DNA of 64,000 nt, taken from assembly GCA_018402635.1 (NCBI GenBank), contig JAGYIP010000008.1, positions 372,001 through 436,000 of the forward strand, written 5' to 3'. A program made the position numbers and the translations under genes. Source of the stretch: Burkholderiaceae bacterium (GTDB lineage: Bacteria > Pseudomonadota > Gammaproteobacteria > Burkholderiales > Burkholderiaceae_A). Below the pieces are notes generated by a model. The model was not told the origin of the DNA. It searched no databases and saw only the letters and a list, made by a program, of their open reading frames with translations. This document shows positions 53,608 to 64,000 of the stretch, piece after piece; positions within the stretch are counted from its first letter, which is position 1, and every line of letters starts with the position of its first letter.

Positions 53608-55413
53608 ATGGCACGCATCGCGCTTCTTCCCGAGAACCTTGTAAGCCAAATTGCTGCAGGCGAAGTTGTTGAGCGGCCTGCCTCTGTGGTGAAAGAGCTT
53701 CTTGAAAATGCCCTCGATGCAAAGGCAAGCCAAATTGAGCTAAGCCTTGAAGATGGCGGTATTCGTGCAATACGTCTTCGTGACAATGGGCATGGCATTA
53801 ATTGCGATGACCTTTTACTTGCCGTGCAGCAGCACGCCACAAGCAAAATTCGTAGCCTTGACGATCTTCTTGCCGTGCGCAGCCATGGCTTTCGTGGTGA
53901 AGCCTTGGCCTCGGTGGGTTCGGTTGCCGAGCTCACCATCACCAGCCGCACGCCAGAGGCCGAGCATGCCAGCAGCATCTCGAATCGAACGGGCCAATGG
54001 CAGTTGGCGCCGGCTGCCGGAGGCCAGGGGACCATGGTGGAGGTGCTTGGTCTTTTTCACACCATTCCAGCCCGCCGGCGTTTTTTGAAAACCCCCGCCA
54101 CGGAACTCAACCACTGCCGTGAGGCCTTTCAACGCGCGGCCCTTGCCCATCCGCAGGTTCGCTGGCAGTTTCGCCATAACGACAAGCTCTTGCTCAGTCT
54201 TCCTGCGCAAGACCATGTCGAGCGGGTCGCTCGCCTGTTCGACATCGATCCTGCAACCATGGCCGTCTGCCGTCAGGCGCATGGGCCGATGACCATTCAT
54301 GCCTTCTTGCAAAGGCCCACCGAGGCCTCCCATGCAGCCGACCGCCAGTATTTTTATGTGAACGGGCGACCCATTCGCGATCGGATGCTTGCCCATGCCA
54401 TGCGATCGGTCTATGCCGATCTGCTGCATAGCGACCGGCAGCCAAGGTTTGCCCTGTTCATCGACATCGAAAGCGATCGGGTGGATGTCAATGTGCATCC
54501 GGCCAAGGCCGAGGTTCGCTTTCGCGAGTCGCAGGCGGTCTATCAGGCTGTTGTTCAGGCCTGCCGCCAAAGCCTTGCACTGGGGCAGGCGGGGGCTGTA
54601 AGCCCATCTGGCTATGCCACTGGCACAGCCACGGCGGTTAGCTCTATTGGCCCAGGCCAGCCCGTTGTAACGCCGGCCAATCTCACGCGGCCATACCCAA
54701 GCCAGTCGGCCCTTGGTCTTGTCTCATCGGGCCCTGGCTCTGCCGCATCCTTCTCCTCGTCGGTCTGGCGGGTGAATTCGCCCGCAGCTGCCTTCAGCAT
54801 CGATGCCTCGATGCAGGGCGGTGTTGCTGCCGATGCCGATCATCCCTTGGGCTTTGCCCTTGCCCAGCTGCATGGCATTTTCATTCTTGCGCAGAACGCC
54901 AAGGGGCTTGTTCTGGTTGATATGCATGCCGCCCATGAGCGCATTGTTTACGAGCGTCTTAAGGCTATGCCATCGGGGTCCATGCAGCAGCTGCTTGAGC
55001 CGCTGGCCCTTCAGGCCTCTGCCCTTGAGCTTGAAACCTTGCAGGCTCAGCAAGGCCTCCTGCACGACCTTGGCTTTTCCTTGTCGGTCCTCTCCGAGCA
55101 GAGCATGGCGGTTCGGGGCCTGCCAGTGCTGCTTGCCCAGGCCCAGGTGGAACCCTTGGTACGTCAGACCCTGGCTGAGCTCGCCCAGCATGGTCTCTCA
55201 AGCCTTATGGAAGAAAAGCGCAATGCCCTGCTTGCCACCATGGCATGCCATGGTGCGGTTCGTGCGAATCGAAGGCTTGCCATTCCCGAGATGAATGCCC
55301 TCTTGCGCGATATGGAGCGAACCGAGCGTGCCGATCAGTGCAACCATGGCCGACCCACCTGGGTGCAGCTCGACCTGCAGACGCTTGATCGTTTCTTTCT
55401 GCGAGGGCAGTAG
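53608..55413 (+). CDS. mutL: DNA mismatch repair protein MutL
   Basis: IALLPENLVSQIAAGEVVERPASVVKELLENALDAKAS; SHGFRGEALASVGSVAELTITSRT. Confidence 0.97.
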   Translation: MARIALLPENLVSQIAAGEVVERPASVVKELLENALDAKASQIELSLEDGGIRAIRLRDNGHGINCDDLLLAVQQHATSKIRSLDDLLAVRSHGFRGEALASVGSVAELTITSRTPEAEHASSISNRTGQWQLAPAAGGQGTMVEVLGLFHTIPARRRFLKTPATELNHCREAFQRAALAHPQVRWQFRHNDKLLLSLPAQDHVERVARLFDIDPATMAVCRQAHGPMTIHAFLQRPTEASHAADRQYFYVNGRPIRDRMLAHAMRSVYADLLHSDRQPRFALFIDIESDRVDVNVHPAKAEVRFRESQAVYQAVVQACRQSLALGQAGAVSPSGYATGTATAVSSIGPGQPVVTPANLTRPYPSQSALGLVSSGPGSAASFSSSVWRVNSPAAAFSIDASMQGGVAADADHPLGFALAQLHGIFILAQNAKGLVLVDMHAAHERIVYERLKAMPSGSMQQLLEPLALQASALELETLQAQQGLLHDLGFSLSVLSEQSMAVRGLPVLLAQAQVEPLVRQTLAELAQHGLSSLMEEKRNALLATMACHGAVRANRRLAIPEMNALLRDMERTERADQCNHGRPTWVQLDLQTLDRFFLRGQ

Positions 55414-55434
55414 GCCAGTGGGTCAGCGCGCACC

Positions 55435-56430
55435 ATGGTGAAGCCCGCCCTGGTGGACTGCCTTATTGGCCCGACCGCAAGCGGCAAGTCGGGTCTTGCC
55501 CTCTGGCTTGCACAGGCCGCAGGCCCAAGGGCTGGAGGCCAGGCCGTTGAGATCGTAAGCATGGATTCCGCGCTTATCTACAAGGCCATGGACATCGGTA
55601 CTGCCAAGCCAACGTCTGCCGAGCGGGCCCAGACGCCACACCACCTCATTGACATTCTTGAGCCCGAGCAGGTCTTTTCTGTTGCCCAGTTTTTGGAGCA
55701 GGCCAAAGGCGCCATTCAGGCCATTCGTAGCCGTGGCAACCGCCCTTTGGTTGTGGGCGGCACCATGCTTTATTTCAAGGCGCTCTTAAAAGGGCTTGAC
55801 GATCTTCCTTCCACTCCCGTTTCTCTGCGCCAGGCCATTGCCGCAAAGGCTAAAGCCCTGGGCTGGCCCGCCATGCATGCCGAGCTTCAAGGTCACGACC
55901 CATTAACAGCGCAGCGCCTGAACCCCAACGACGCGCAGCGTATTTCAAGGGCACTGGAAGTCTTCTTGCATACGGGCGTCAGCCTGAGCCACTGGATTGC
56001 CAAGAGCCAGTTGAAGGCTCAGTCTGGCGGGCAACACGCCGCCATGGCCGCCACTGACCTGCGTGTTCTGGCGCTGCAGCCCGAGGACCGGGCCTGGCTG
56101 CACCGCCGGATCGAGCAAAGGTTTATGGCCATGCTTGACCAGGGCTTTCTTATGGAGGTGAGCCAACTTCGTAAACGGCCCGGGCTTTCCGCCCTGCATC
56201 CGAGCATGCGCGCGGTGGGCTATCGACAGGCCTGGTCGCATCTGGCCGGGGAGCAAAGCGAACCGGCCTTCATTGAGGCAGGCATTGCGGCAAGCCGTCA
56301 GCTTGCAAAGCGTCAGATCACCTGGCTGCGCAGCTTTCATGGTCTTGATTGTCTTGACCCTTCGACCCTAAGCTCTGCCGCGCTTGAACAAAAGGCCTTG
56401 CAGTGGTGGCAGTCTGCAGACCAAGGGTAA
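55435..56430 (+). CDS. miaA: tRNA dimethylallyltransferase
   Basis: LIGPTASGKSGLALWLA, VSMDSALIYKAMDIGTAKPT, VGGTMLYFKALLKGLDDLP. Confidence 0.96.
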   Translation: MVKPALVDCLIGPTASGKSGLALWLAQAAGPRAGGQAVEIVSMDSALIYKAMDIGTAKPTSAERAQTPHHLIDILEPEQVFSVAQFLEQAKGAIQAIRSRGNRPLVVGGTMLYFKALLKGLDDLPSTPVSLRQAIAAKAKALGWPAMHAELQGHDPLTAQRLNPNDAQRISRALEVFLHTGVSLSHWIAKSQLKAQSGGQHAAMAATDLRVLALQPEDRAWLHRRIEQRFMAMLDQGFLMEVSQLRKRPGLSALHPSMRAVGYRQAWSHLAGEQSEPAFIEAGIAASRQLAKRQITWLRSFHGLDCLDPSTLSSAALEQKALQWWQSADQG

Positions 56431-56483
56431 TGCTCTGGCGTGACACAGACCCGCTTTAAGCTGGCGCTACTATTACAGAACTC

Positions 56484-57164
56484 ATGACCGGTCTTTCTGC
56501 AACCTTTCTCATTTCTTACCTCTTGGGCTCGGTCTCCTTTGCCATTTTGGTAAGTCGGCTTCGTGGCCTTGGCGACCCTCGAAGCTATGGCTCGGGCAAC
56601 CCTGGGGCAACCAATATGTTGCGAACGGGGGACAAGCGCGCCGCCGCCCTAACCCTTATTGGTGATGCGGCCAAGGGCTGGTTGGCCATTTTGGTCTTTC
56701 ATGCCCTTTTGCTGCCTGGTGCGGCCTCGGCGCAAGAGGCGAACCAATGGCTGGCCGTTGCCGCCATTGCAGTCTTTCTTGGCCACCTCTTTCCTGTTTT
56801 CTTTCAGTTCAAAGGCGGCAAGGGCGTGGCAACTGCCCTAGGCGTTTTGCTTGGCTTATCGCCTTTGCTTGGGCTTGCAAGCCTTGCCGTCTGGCTGGTG
56901 GTCTTTGGGGTAAGCAGAATCTCCTCGCTTTCGGCCCTCTCTGCCGCCTTGGCCGCACCCCTTCTGCCCTTGCTTGGTCTTGGCTATGGCTCGCTTAATC
57001 AGAACCCCGCCGATCAACCCGACCCGGCGCTTGTCGTTTTAGATCCGCTCTGGTGGGCCATTGTTGCCATGAGCCTGCTTCTTCTTGCTCGCCATCGACG
57101 CAACTTTCAAGACCTCTTTCAGGGCAAAGAAAAACCTGTTCTATTCGACAAAGACTCGAGCTAG
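56484..57164 (+). CDS. plsY: Glycerol-3-phosphate acyltransferase PlsY
   Basis: YLLGSVSFAILVSRLRGLGDPRSYGSGNPGATNMLRTGDKRAAALTLIGDAAKGWLAI; FKGGKGVATALG. Confidence 0.96.
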   Translation: MTGLSATFLISYLLGSVSFAILVSRLRGLGDPRSYGSGNPGATNMLRTGDKRAAALTLIGDAAKGWLAILVFHALLLPGAASAQEANQWLAVAAIAVFLGHLFPVFFQFKGGKGVATALGVLLGLSPLLGLASLAVWLVVFGVSRISSLSALSAALAAPLLPLLGLGYGSLNQNPADQPDPALVVLDPLWWAIVAMSLLLLARHRRNFQDLFQGKEKPVLFDKDSS

Positions 57165-57174
57165 GGCTTTTCGA

Positions 57175-58365
57175 TCAAAGGTCTTCCAAGGGCCAGCGAG
57201 GCCGCACTTGCATGCCGACTAGACCGCGGGCGTTGTCATGGCCCCGTGCTTGGGCAGGCATCTCGGTCTGCGAATGATGCAGGCCAGAAAGAATACGTAG
57301 CCCTGCCGCCCAGGCAATCATGACGCCATTGTCGGTGCAGAGCGCAGGCGGTGGGAAGAAGACGCGCGCAGCGCGTTTTTCTGCTGCCTGAAAAAGCCTT
57401 TTGCGCATTTCTTTGTTTGCACTTACACCTCCCGACACCACCAACTGGGCATGCCCCGTCTGGTCAAGGGCGGCCATGGACTTCTCGCAAAGCAACTCAA
57501 CAATGGCAGCCTGCACTTCGGCGGCCAGGTCGGCCCGTGTCTGGCGCGTCTGGGCATCGGTCTTCAGAAGGGCCTGGGTGCCTCCAAGCTTTTGAACCTG
57601 AGTAAGCACAGCAGTTTTCAGGCCAGCAAAACTCAGGTCAAGCCCCTGCCTTTTCAAAAGCGGCCGCGGCAGACGGAACCGTCCGGCAACGCCGCCCTCT
57701 GCAAGCCTGGCAATGGCGGGGCCTCCCGGGTAGCCAAGCCCAAGCAGCTGAGCTGATTTATCAAAGGCCTCACCGGCTGCGTCATCAATGGTTTCACCAA
57801 GAAGTTTGTACTTACCAATTCCCGTAACTTCAAGAAACTGAGAGTGGCCGCCAGAGACCAAAAGGGCAACAAAGGGGAAGGTGGGTGCTGCCTGCTCAGC
57901 CTGGGTTGGTCGCTGAGACTGCTCCCACTGCCCCGACTGCGACAACCCCTCGTCTTCGACCAAATGAAGCAGGGGCGATAACAAATGCCCCTCCAGATGA
58001 TGGACGGGGTGAACGGGCTTACCTATTGCCAGGCCGAGCCCGTAAGCGAAGCTAGTGCCAACCCACAGGGCGCCGGCCAGGCCAGGGCCCTGGGTCACCC
58101 CAATGCAATCAATGTCGCCCAGATCAAACTGGGCCTGACGCAGACATTCCTCGAGCAGGGGAAGAATACGCACCATATGGTCGCGCGAGGCAAGTTCAGG
58201 CACCACCCCGCCGTAGCGCTCGTGCATCTCGGTCTGAGAGTGCAGGGTCTGGCCTAAGAGCCTGGCCTTACAACCTTGTCCAGGCGCCTTCGCCGGCCCG
58301 GCAATAAGCTCAAGCAGTGCAAGGCCCGTCTCATCGCAGGAGGTTTCTATGCCTAAAACGTGCAT
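57175..58365 (-). CDS. tsaD: tRNA N6-adenosine threonylcarbamoyltransferase TsaD
   Basis: [55 protein letters not shown]. Confidence 0.97.
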   Translation of the reverse strand: MHVLGIETSCDETGLALLELIAGPAKAPGQGCKARLLGQTLHSQTEMHERYGGVVPELASRDHMVRILPLLEECLRQAQFDLGDIDCIGVTQGPGLAGALWVGTSFAYGLGLAIGKPVHPVHHLEGHLLSPLLHLVEDEGLSQSGQWEQSQRPTQAEQAAPTFPFVALLVSGGHSQFLEVTGIGKYKLLGETIDDAAGEAFDKSAQLLGLGYPGGPAIARLAEGGVAGRFRLPRPLLKRQGLDLSFAGLKTAVLTQVQKLGGTQALLKTDAQTRQTRADLAAEVQAAIVELLCEKSMAALDQTGHAQLVVSGGVSANKEMRKRLFQAAEKRAARVFFPPPALCTDNGVMIAWAAGLRILSGLHHSQTEMPAQARGHDNARGLVGMQVRPRWPLEDL

Positions 58366-58431
58366 CTTTGCTTGCTTTGCTTCCAAGGCTTCGACATAAT
58401 TGCCGATTCTACTTTTTTAACCGCTAACTTT

Positions 58432-58644
58432 ATGCCAGTCGTCCGAGTCAAAGAAAACGAGCCCTTTGAGGCTGCCATGCGGCGCTTTAAGCGCACCATC
58501 GAAAAAATCGGCCTTCTTACCGATCTTCGTGCACGTGAGTTTTACGAAAAGCCAACGGCTGAGCGCAAGCGAAAAAAGGCTGCTGCCGTAAAACGCCACT
58601 ACAAGCGCGTTCGCAGTCAAATGCTTCCTGCCCGCAAATACTAG
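58432..58644 (+). CDS. rpsU: 30S ribosomal protein S21
   Basis: [59 protein letters not shown]. Confidence 0.98.
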   Translation: MPVVRVKENEPFEAAMRRFKRTIEKIGLLTDLRAREFYEKPTAERKRKKAAAVKRHYKRVRSQMLPARKY

Positions 58645-58763
58645 CCTTTCAAGGGGGTCTGGGCCAAGGTTTGCCCAAGGGGCAAGCCAGACAGACCAGT
58701 CCAGCCCCCAGTTCATGGCTGGGCATGCCGCAGATTTAACCATCGGCATCGCATAATTTAGTC

Positions 58764-60614
58764 ATGATTCCCTCGTCGTTTATTGACGACCTGCTTCAAA
58801 AGGTTGACGTGGCCGATGTCGTTGGTCAGTACGTTAGCCTTAAAAAGGCGGGTGCCAACTTCAGCGGGCTTTGCCCCTTTCATACCGAAAAATCGCCCTC
58901 TTTCACGGTAAGCCCAACCAAGCAGTTCTATCACTGCTTTGGCTGTGGAGCCCATGGCACAGCCCTGGGCTTTCTTATGGAGCATCTTGGCCTTGGATTT
59001 CCGCAGGCGGTTGAAGAGCTTGCCAGCCGTGTTGGGCTCGAGGTTCCTCAGGAAGTAAACACTGCCAACGCCCAGGCGGGCAGCACCGCCCGTCAGGCCC
59101 AGTCTGACCTGAAGTCTCGACTTCACTCGCATCTGCTCGAGGCCGCCCGTTACTACCAGCGACGTCTCAAAGACAGCCCCCAGGCCATCGATTACCTAAA
59201 GGGCCGCGGCATCTCCGGAGAAACGGCCAAACGCTTTCATATTGGCTACGCACCGCCCGGCTGGCAGGGGTTACAGGCTGTATTTGCCGACTACGGCAGC
59301 CCCGAGCTTGAACAGGCTGGGCTGGTCATTGCCGGGCAGGGCGAGCCCGCCGAGGGCCCCACGGCAGAGGCCAAGCGCTACGATCGATTTCGAAATCGAA
59401 TTATGTTTCCCATCCTAAGCACCCGCGGCGAGGTCATTGGCTTTGGTGCGCGGGCAATGGGCGAGGACTTACCCAAGTATCTCAACTCCCCTGAAACCCC
59501 AGTCTTTTCAAAAGGCAGTGGCCTTTACGGGCTCTTTGAGGCGCGGGCTGCCATACGCGATGCGGGCGAGGTGTGGGTTGTTGAGGGCTATATGGATGTG
59601 GTCATGCTTGCGCAGTTCGGCCTTGGCCAGGCGGTGGCCACCCTAGGCACCGCAACCACCGAGGAGCACCTTCGGCTTTTGTCGCGCCAGTCCGGCAGGC
59701 TTGTCTTCATGTTCGACGGGGATGCAGCGGGCCGCAAGGCTGCTGCACGGGCCCTTGAGACAGGCCTTGCCTTTGCTAGTGAGACCTTTCAAATTCGCTT
59801 TGCATTCTTACCGCAGGGGCATGATCCCGACAGCCTTGTTCGGCAGAGGGGCAAAGAGGCTGTGGAGGAGACCGCCCGTTCTGCCCTTGCACTTTCGGAG
59901 TTCTTGCTGCAACACGCCGCAGAAAACCAAGACCTAAGGCTTGCGGAGGGCCGGGCTGCAGCCGCCGCGCAGGCCCGCCGCCTGCTAGCCATCATGCCGG
60001 CCTCCGAGCTAAAGCGGCAGATTCTATTGCAGGCCTCCCAGCGCTTTCAGGTGGACCCCTCAAGCCTTGGGGTTTCCGTGGCGCGGACAAATTCACCGAC
60101 TCAGCGCTCAAAGCCTCGGCAAGGACGGCAGCCCTTTGGGGCATCGGCTGGAAAATCTCGGGGTTCGGCGACACTGGGCCTTGGAGATAGGCTTCTGCAG
60201 GTTCTTATCCGCTGCCCTGACTGGCTTGATGAGGTTCGTCAGCATCCCGACGCCCGTCGCATCCTCAGCTCTTTGGGCGAGGCGCAGCAGGCACTTTTCG
60301 GATTTATTGAAGACAATCGTTCAGGCGCAGGCTTTGCTGGTCTTTTTGAAGCGGCCACCCGTCAAATCGACTCGCCGGCGATGCGTCTTTTCAAAGTCCT
60401 TTCACGACCCGACCCCGGCATTGATGAGCTTTTCGACAATGCCGAACTGGTAGAGGCTCGCAACGAAGTCGAGCGACTGCAGAGCCGACTTTTACTTGCT
60501 GCCTTGCAACGGGAGTCCGATGAACTTACGGCAGTGGCAAGCCCCGACGCCCTGCAGAAACTTCGTCAACTTCACCAGCGAATGGTCGATTTAAAGCAAG
60601 GCTTGATTCAGTAG
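58764..60614 (+). CDS. dnaG: DNA primase
   Basis: [70 protein letters not shown]. Confidence 0.98.
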   Translation: MIPSSFIDDLLQKVDVADVVGQYVSLKKAGANFSGLCPFHTEKSPSFTVSPTKQFYHCFGCGAHGTALGFLMEHLGLGFPQAVEELASRVGLEVPQEVNTANAQAGSTARQAQSDLKSRLHSHLLEAARYYQRRLKDSPQAIDYLKGRGISGETAKRFHIGYAPPGWQGLQAVFADYGSPELEQAGLVIAGQGEPAEGPTAEAKRYDRFRNRIMFPILSTRGEVIGFGARAMGEDLPKYLNSPETPVFSKGSGLYGLFEARAAIRDAGEVWVVEGYMDVVMLAQFGLGQAVATLGTATTEEHLRLLSRQSGRLVFMFDGDAAGRKAAARALETGLAFASETFQIRFAFLPQGHDPDSLVRQRGKEAVEETARSALALSEFLLQHAAENQDLRLAEGRAAAAAQARRLLAIMPASELKRQILLQASQRFQVDPSSLGVSVARTNSPTQRSKPRQGRQPFGASAGKSRGSATLGLGDRLLQVLIRCPDWLDEVRQHPDARRILSSLGEAQQALFGFIEDNRSGAGFAGLFEAATRQIDSPAMRLFKVLSRPDPGIDELFDNAELVEARNEVERLQSRLLLAALQRESDELTAVASPDALQKLRQLHQRMVDLKQGLIQ

Positions 60615-60666
60615 GCTAAAAAGCTTAAACTTGAAGGTTACGTCTGCGCAAGGAGTGATGGAAGCT

Positions 60667-63477
60667 ATGTCGGGCAAATCAGGTAAATCCTCCGCACCTA
60701 AAATGGGTTCTAAATCTGCAAATTCAAAGGCATCGGCCTCAAAGTCTGCGGCGTCAAAGCCTGCAGCTTCAAAAGGTACGCTGAAGGCGTCTGCCGCAAA
60801 GACGCCTACTGGAAAGGTGTCTGCTGTGAAGACAAAGCCAGCCGACATAGCCAAAGCGACAGGCAAGGCGGGGGCATCGTCAAAGACGGCCAAACCAGTT
60901 AAAGCGGTTCAATCGGTTAAACCAGCCAAGCCAGCGACCAAGGCCAGCAGTTCAGCCCCGAAGCCGGCATCAAAGCCTGCAACAAAGCCTGCGTCCAAAC
61001 AAGCCGCATCGAAGGCTCAGGCGAAGGCGCCTGCAAAACCAACGGCCACCAAAGCCGCGGCCCCAAAGACACCCCCCCAAAAAGCAACCACCGCAAAGGC
61101 TGCGACTCCAAAGGCAGCCGCAGCCAAGGCGGGCAGTCCCAGCTCCAAAGCAAAGCCTGCTGCCAAAGCAGCAGGCAAGTCTGGCTCCAAACCTCAGGCC
61201 TCCGAGCAAGCCCCTGGAGACAAAGCCCTTCAATCGGCCATTGCCAAGCTAAGGGCTGGTGCCAAACCGCCGGCCGCCGCGCCTTCAAGTACTGCGCCTG
61301 CCACAGTCAAGGCTGCAAAAGCCAAGGCCAGCTCAACGGCCGCCACCCAGACCGCATCCAAAGCAAGCCCAACAGGCCCCAAACAGGCCGAAAAGCCTGT
61401 TAAGGAAGCAAAGGCACCCAAGGCGCCCAAGGGCGCTGCCACTGCGGCGGGCAAAAAACCCGGAAGGCCTGCCAAGGCAGATGGCTCATCGAAGATCGAC
61501 GAGGCCATTCCTGAGCCAGACGATGACGCCGAGGACACTGATGCTGTCGTTGAGGTTGAGGTGCCTGTGCCACGTAAGGGTGGCCGCCGCGCTCGCGATA
61601 AAAAATTATTAGAGTTCATGCCCTCAGGCCCCTTGTCAGCCGAAGAAATTGAGGCACGTAAGGCAAGGCTGAAGGCCCTTATATTGCTTGGTAAAGATCG
61701 CGGCTACCTGACCCACGCCGAAATCACCGACCACCTGCCCGACATTCAGCTCGACTCCGACCAAATGGAGTCCATCGTCTCCACCTTCCTCGAGTGGAAT
61801 ATCGCGGTCTACGAGACCACTCCCGACACCGAGACCCTCCTGCTTTCAAGCAACACCCCAGCGGGCGACAGCGATGATGCAGAAGAAGAGGCGGAGGCCG
61901 CCCTCTCAACGGTGGTCGATTCCGAGTTTGGACGCACCACCGACCCCGTTCGCATGTACATGCGTGAAATGGGCACGGTCGAGCTTCTCACCCGAGAGGG
62001 TGAAATTGTCATTGCCAAGCGTATTGAGGCAGGTCTTCGTGAAATGGTCCTGGCTATTGCCTCGTGCCCAACCACCATCAATGAAATCCTCGAGAACGCC
62101 GATCGCATCCGTGACACCACCCGGCGCATTGACGAGGTCGTCGATGGGCTGGTTGACCCCAATGCACCCGAAGAAGACCTTTTGTCGGCCTCCGATGCTG
62201 AAATTGCCATTGAAGAAGACGAGGGCGATAGCGAAGAGCAGGCCAACACCGCCCGTCTTGAAGAGCGCAAAACAGCCGCGCTCGAGAAGTTCGACACCAT
62301 TCGTAAACAATTTGAGAAAATGCGCCGCGCCTTTGAAACCGACGGTTATAAATCGGTGCCCTACAACAAGGCGCAAGAGGCCATCATTAACGAGCTCATG
62401 GGCATACGCTTTACAGCCAAAATGGTTGAAAAGCTGGCAGACACCCTAAGGGCTCAGGTCGATGAAATCCGCCAGACCGAGCGTGCCATTCGTAACATTG
62501 CAGTCGATCGCGTTGGGCTTAGCCCCGACTGGTTTCTGAAGCACTTCCGTAGCAACGAGACCAACCTCGAGTTTTTCTCAAAGAAGGGTCTAGCCATTGC
62601 TGGCACCTCCTCCGACATTCTCGAGCGCAACCTTCCTGCCTTAAATGAGCTTCAGCAAAAGCTTATCGATATTCAAACCAAGGTGGTGCTACCGCTTTCC
62701 GATCTGCGCGACATTAACTCGCAAATGATTGCAGGCGAGAAGCGCGCCCGTGAGGCCAAGCGCGAAATGACCGAGGCCAACCTTCGACTGGTTATCTCCA
62801 TTGCCAAGAAATACACCAACCGTGGCCTGCAGTTTCTCGACCTTATTCAAGAGGGCAATATTGGCCTTATGAAAGCGGTCGACAAGTTTGAATACCGTCG
62901 TGGCTACAAGTTTTCAACCTATGCAACCTGGTGGATTCGTCAGGCCATTACGCGTTCCATTGCCGATCAGGCCCGCACCATCCGTATCCCGGTTCACATG
63001 ATTGAAACCATCAATAAGATGAACCGCATCTCTCGCCAGCTTCTTCAAGAAACCGGCCGTGAGCCAGACCCATCCGAGCTTGCCGTGAAAATGGAAATGC
63101 CGGAAGACAAGATTCGTAAGATTCTGAAAATTGCCAAAGAGCCCATCTCAATGGAGACGCCCATTGGTGATGACGACGATTCCCATCTTGGCGACTTCAT
63201 TGAAGACTTAAATACCCTGCAGCCTCACGAGGCAGCCCTTCAAGACTCCATGCGTGATGTGGTGAAAGAGGTGCTTGACTCGCTGACACCCCGCGAGGCG
63301 AAGGTGCTGCGGATGCGCTTCGGTGTTGAAATGGCCACCGACCACACCCTTGAAGAGGTTGGCAAACAGTTTGACGTGACCCGAGAGCGTATTCGTCAAA
63401 TTGAGGCCAAGGCCCTGCGTAAACTGCGGCACCCCAGCCGAAGCGACAAGCTGAAAAGTTTCCTCGATACGCTCTAG
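60667..63477 (+). CDS. rpoD: Primary sigma factor RpoD with a long Lys/Ala/Pro-rich N-terminal extension
   Basis: Regions 1.1-4.2 intact ([77 protein letters not shown]...); low-complexity KPA-rich N-terminus. Confidence 0.97.
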   Translation: MSGKSGKSSAPKMGSKSANSKASASKSAASKPAASKGTLKASAAKTPTGKVSAVKTKPADIAKATGKAGASSKTAKPVKAVQSVKPAKPATKASSSAPKPASKPATKPASKQAASKAQAKAPAKPTATKAAAPKTPPQKATTAKAATPKAAAAKAGSPSSKAKPAAKAAGKSGSKPQASEQAPGDKALQSAIAKLRAGAKPPAAAPSSTAPATVKAAKAKASSTAATQTASKASPTGPKQAEKPVKEAKAPKAPKGAATAAGKKPGRPAKADGSSKIDEAIPEPDDDAEDTDAVVEVEVPVPRKGGRRARDKKLLEFMPSGPLSAEEIEARKARLKALILLGKDRGYLTHAEITDHLPDIQLDSDQMESIVSTFLEWNIAVYETTPDTETLLLSSNTPAGDSDDAEEEAEAALSTVVDSEFGRTTDPVRMYMREMGTVELLTREGEIVIAKRIEAGLREMVLAIASCPTTINEILENADRIRDTTRRIDEVVDGLVDPNAPEEDLLSASDAEIAIEEDEGDSEEQANTARLEERKTAALEKFDTIRKQFEKMRRAFETDGYKSVPYNKAQEAIINELMGIRFTAKMVEKLADTLRAQVDEIRQTERAIRNIAVDRVGLSPDWFLKHFRSNETNLEFFSKKGLAIAGTSSDILERNLPALNELQQKLIDIQTKVVLPLSDLRDINSQMIAGEKRAREAKREMTEANLRLVISIAKKYTNRGLQFLDLIQEGNIGLMKAVDKFEYRRGYKFSTYATWWIRQAITRSIADQARTIRIPVHMIETINKMNRISRQLLQETGREPDPSELAVKMEMPEDKIRKILKIAKEPISMETPIGDDDDSHLGDFIEDLNTLQPHEAALQDSMRDVVKEVLDSLTPREAKVLRMRFGVEMATDHTLEEVGKQFDVTRERIRQIEAKALRKLRHPSRSDKLKSFLDTL

Positions 63478-63539
63478 TTCAGTCTCGGCTTAAGGGGCCT
63501 GAAGCCCGGGCCTCCTTGCAGCCGGCAAGACGAAGCCCC

Positions 63540-64000
63540 TCAGGGCAAAAGAGTCCTTTCGGCTTCTTTTTTCTCGGCCCCAAGTTCCTTTAATTCAAGT
63601 GGCAGCCAGACCGAAAAACCTAGCGTTGGCCGGTCATGTCGAGGTGGGGTGTAGCGCACCCACCCACCAAGCCGTTCGCTGAGTTCTCTTATTAGAAAAA
63701 GCCCAAGCCCCGAGCCTGTGTCGCGTTGGGACGAGGCATGTCGATAGTATTTGTTAAACACCCGATCGGCGTCGGGAACTGCGCCCGGATTCGGTAGATT
63801 GCTTACCTCCAAGGCCACGCCGTCAAGGTCCTGCTGCACCTTCGGTTCAATTCTTAGCGTAATAGGGCTGCCTGCAGGCGAATAACGGTTGGCGTTATCA
63901 AGCAGGTTTGAAAGAATGACCTTAACGAGTGTTCGGTCGAGCCTGGTTGTTATTGGATGGGCGATTTCAAGTCTTACCCGCGAGGCCATTTCGCGCTCCT
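63540..64000 (-). CDS. Sensor histidine kinase, C-terminal ATPase domain (runs off the right edge)
   Basis: LVKVILSNLLDNANRYSPAGSPITLRIE (N box), RDTGSGLGLFLIRELSERLGGWVRYTPP (G box). Confidence 0.9.
   Translation of the reverse strand, partial: EREMASRVRLEIAHPITTRLDRTLVKVILSNLLDNANRYSPAGSPITLRIEPKVQQDLDGVALEVSNLPNPGAVPDADRVFNKYYRHASSQRDTGSGLGLFLIRELSERLGGWVRYTPPRHDRPTLGFSVWLPLELKELGAEKKEAERTLLP

Noticed and set aside
63478-63539. Inverted-repeat-rich gap after rpoD as an intrinsic terminator
   Set aside because: GGGGC/GCCCC complementarity exists but no T-run follows on either strand within the gap; not convincing

Overview
The window is a dense, mostly housekeeping segment of a betaproteobacterial chromosome. 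Burkholderiales affiliation is inferred from gene order and protein families. Recognisable blocks are aroQ-accB, mpl, RNB/aroE, mgtE, moaC, glnE-ilvE, yhdP-like/nitrilase/tldD, the cobalamin adenosyltransferase gene with glcDEF, aroG, anmK, tyrS, ctaA, glyA-nrdR-ribD-ribE-ribBA-ribH-nusB-thiL-pgpA-pncC, recA-recX, sucCD, panC-dNK-folK-pcnB-HAD-hda, purM, xerD-queG, tsaE/amiC, mutL-miaA-plsY, tsaD, and rpsU-dnaG-rpoD. I saw no rRNA, tRNA, CRISPR array, IS element, prophage or obvious defence/BGC island. The observations most worth following up are: (1) a recurrent -10-like hexamer 5-8 nt upstream of start codons without a Shine-Dalgarno, suggesting leaderless mRNAs, including one symmetric bidirectional element between moaC and an M48 protease gene; (2) two unusual single-ORF fusions, RNB-AroE and TsaE-AmiC, the second with an internal Tat-like signal; (3) a small-ORF plus double-hairpin leader between glnE and ilvE; (4) a Bacteroidota-looking ctaA between tyrS and glyA; (5) a roughly 300-aa histone-H1-like extension on RpoD; (6) eight apparent single-base frameshifts in seven conserved genes, most simply explained by sequence error but needing checks; (7) short in-frame tandem repeats at gene junctions. 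No clear new multi-gene system was identified.
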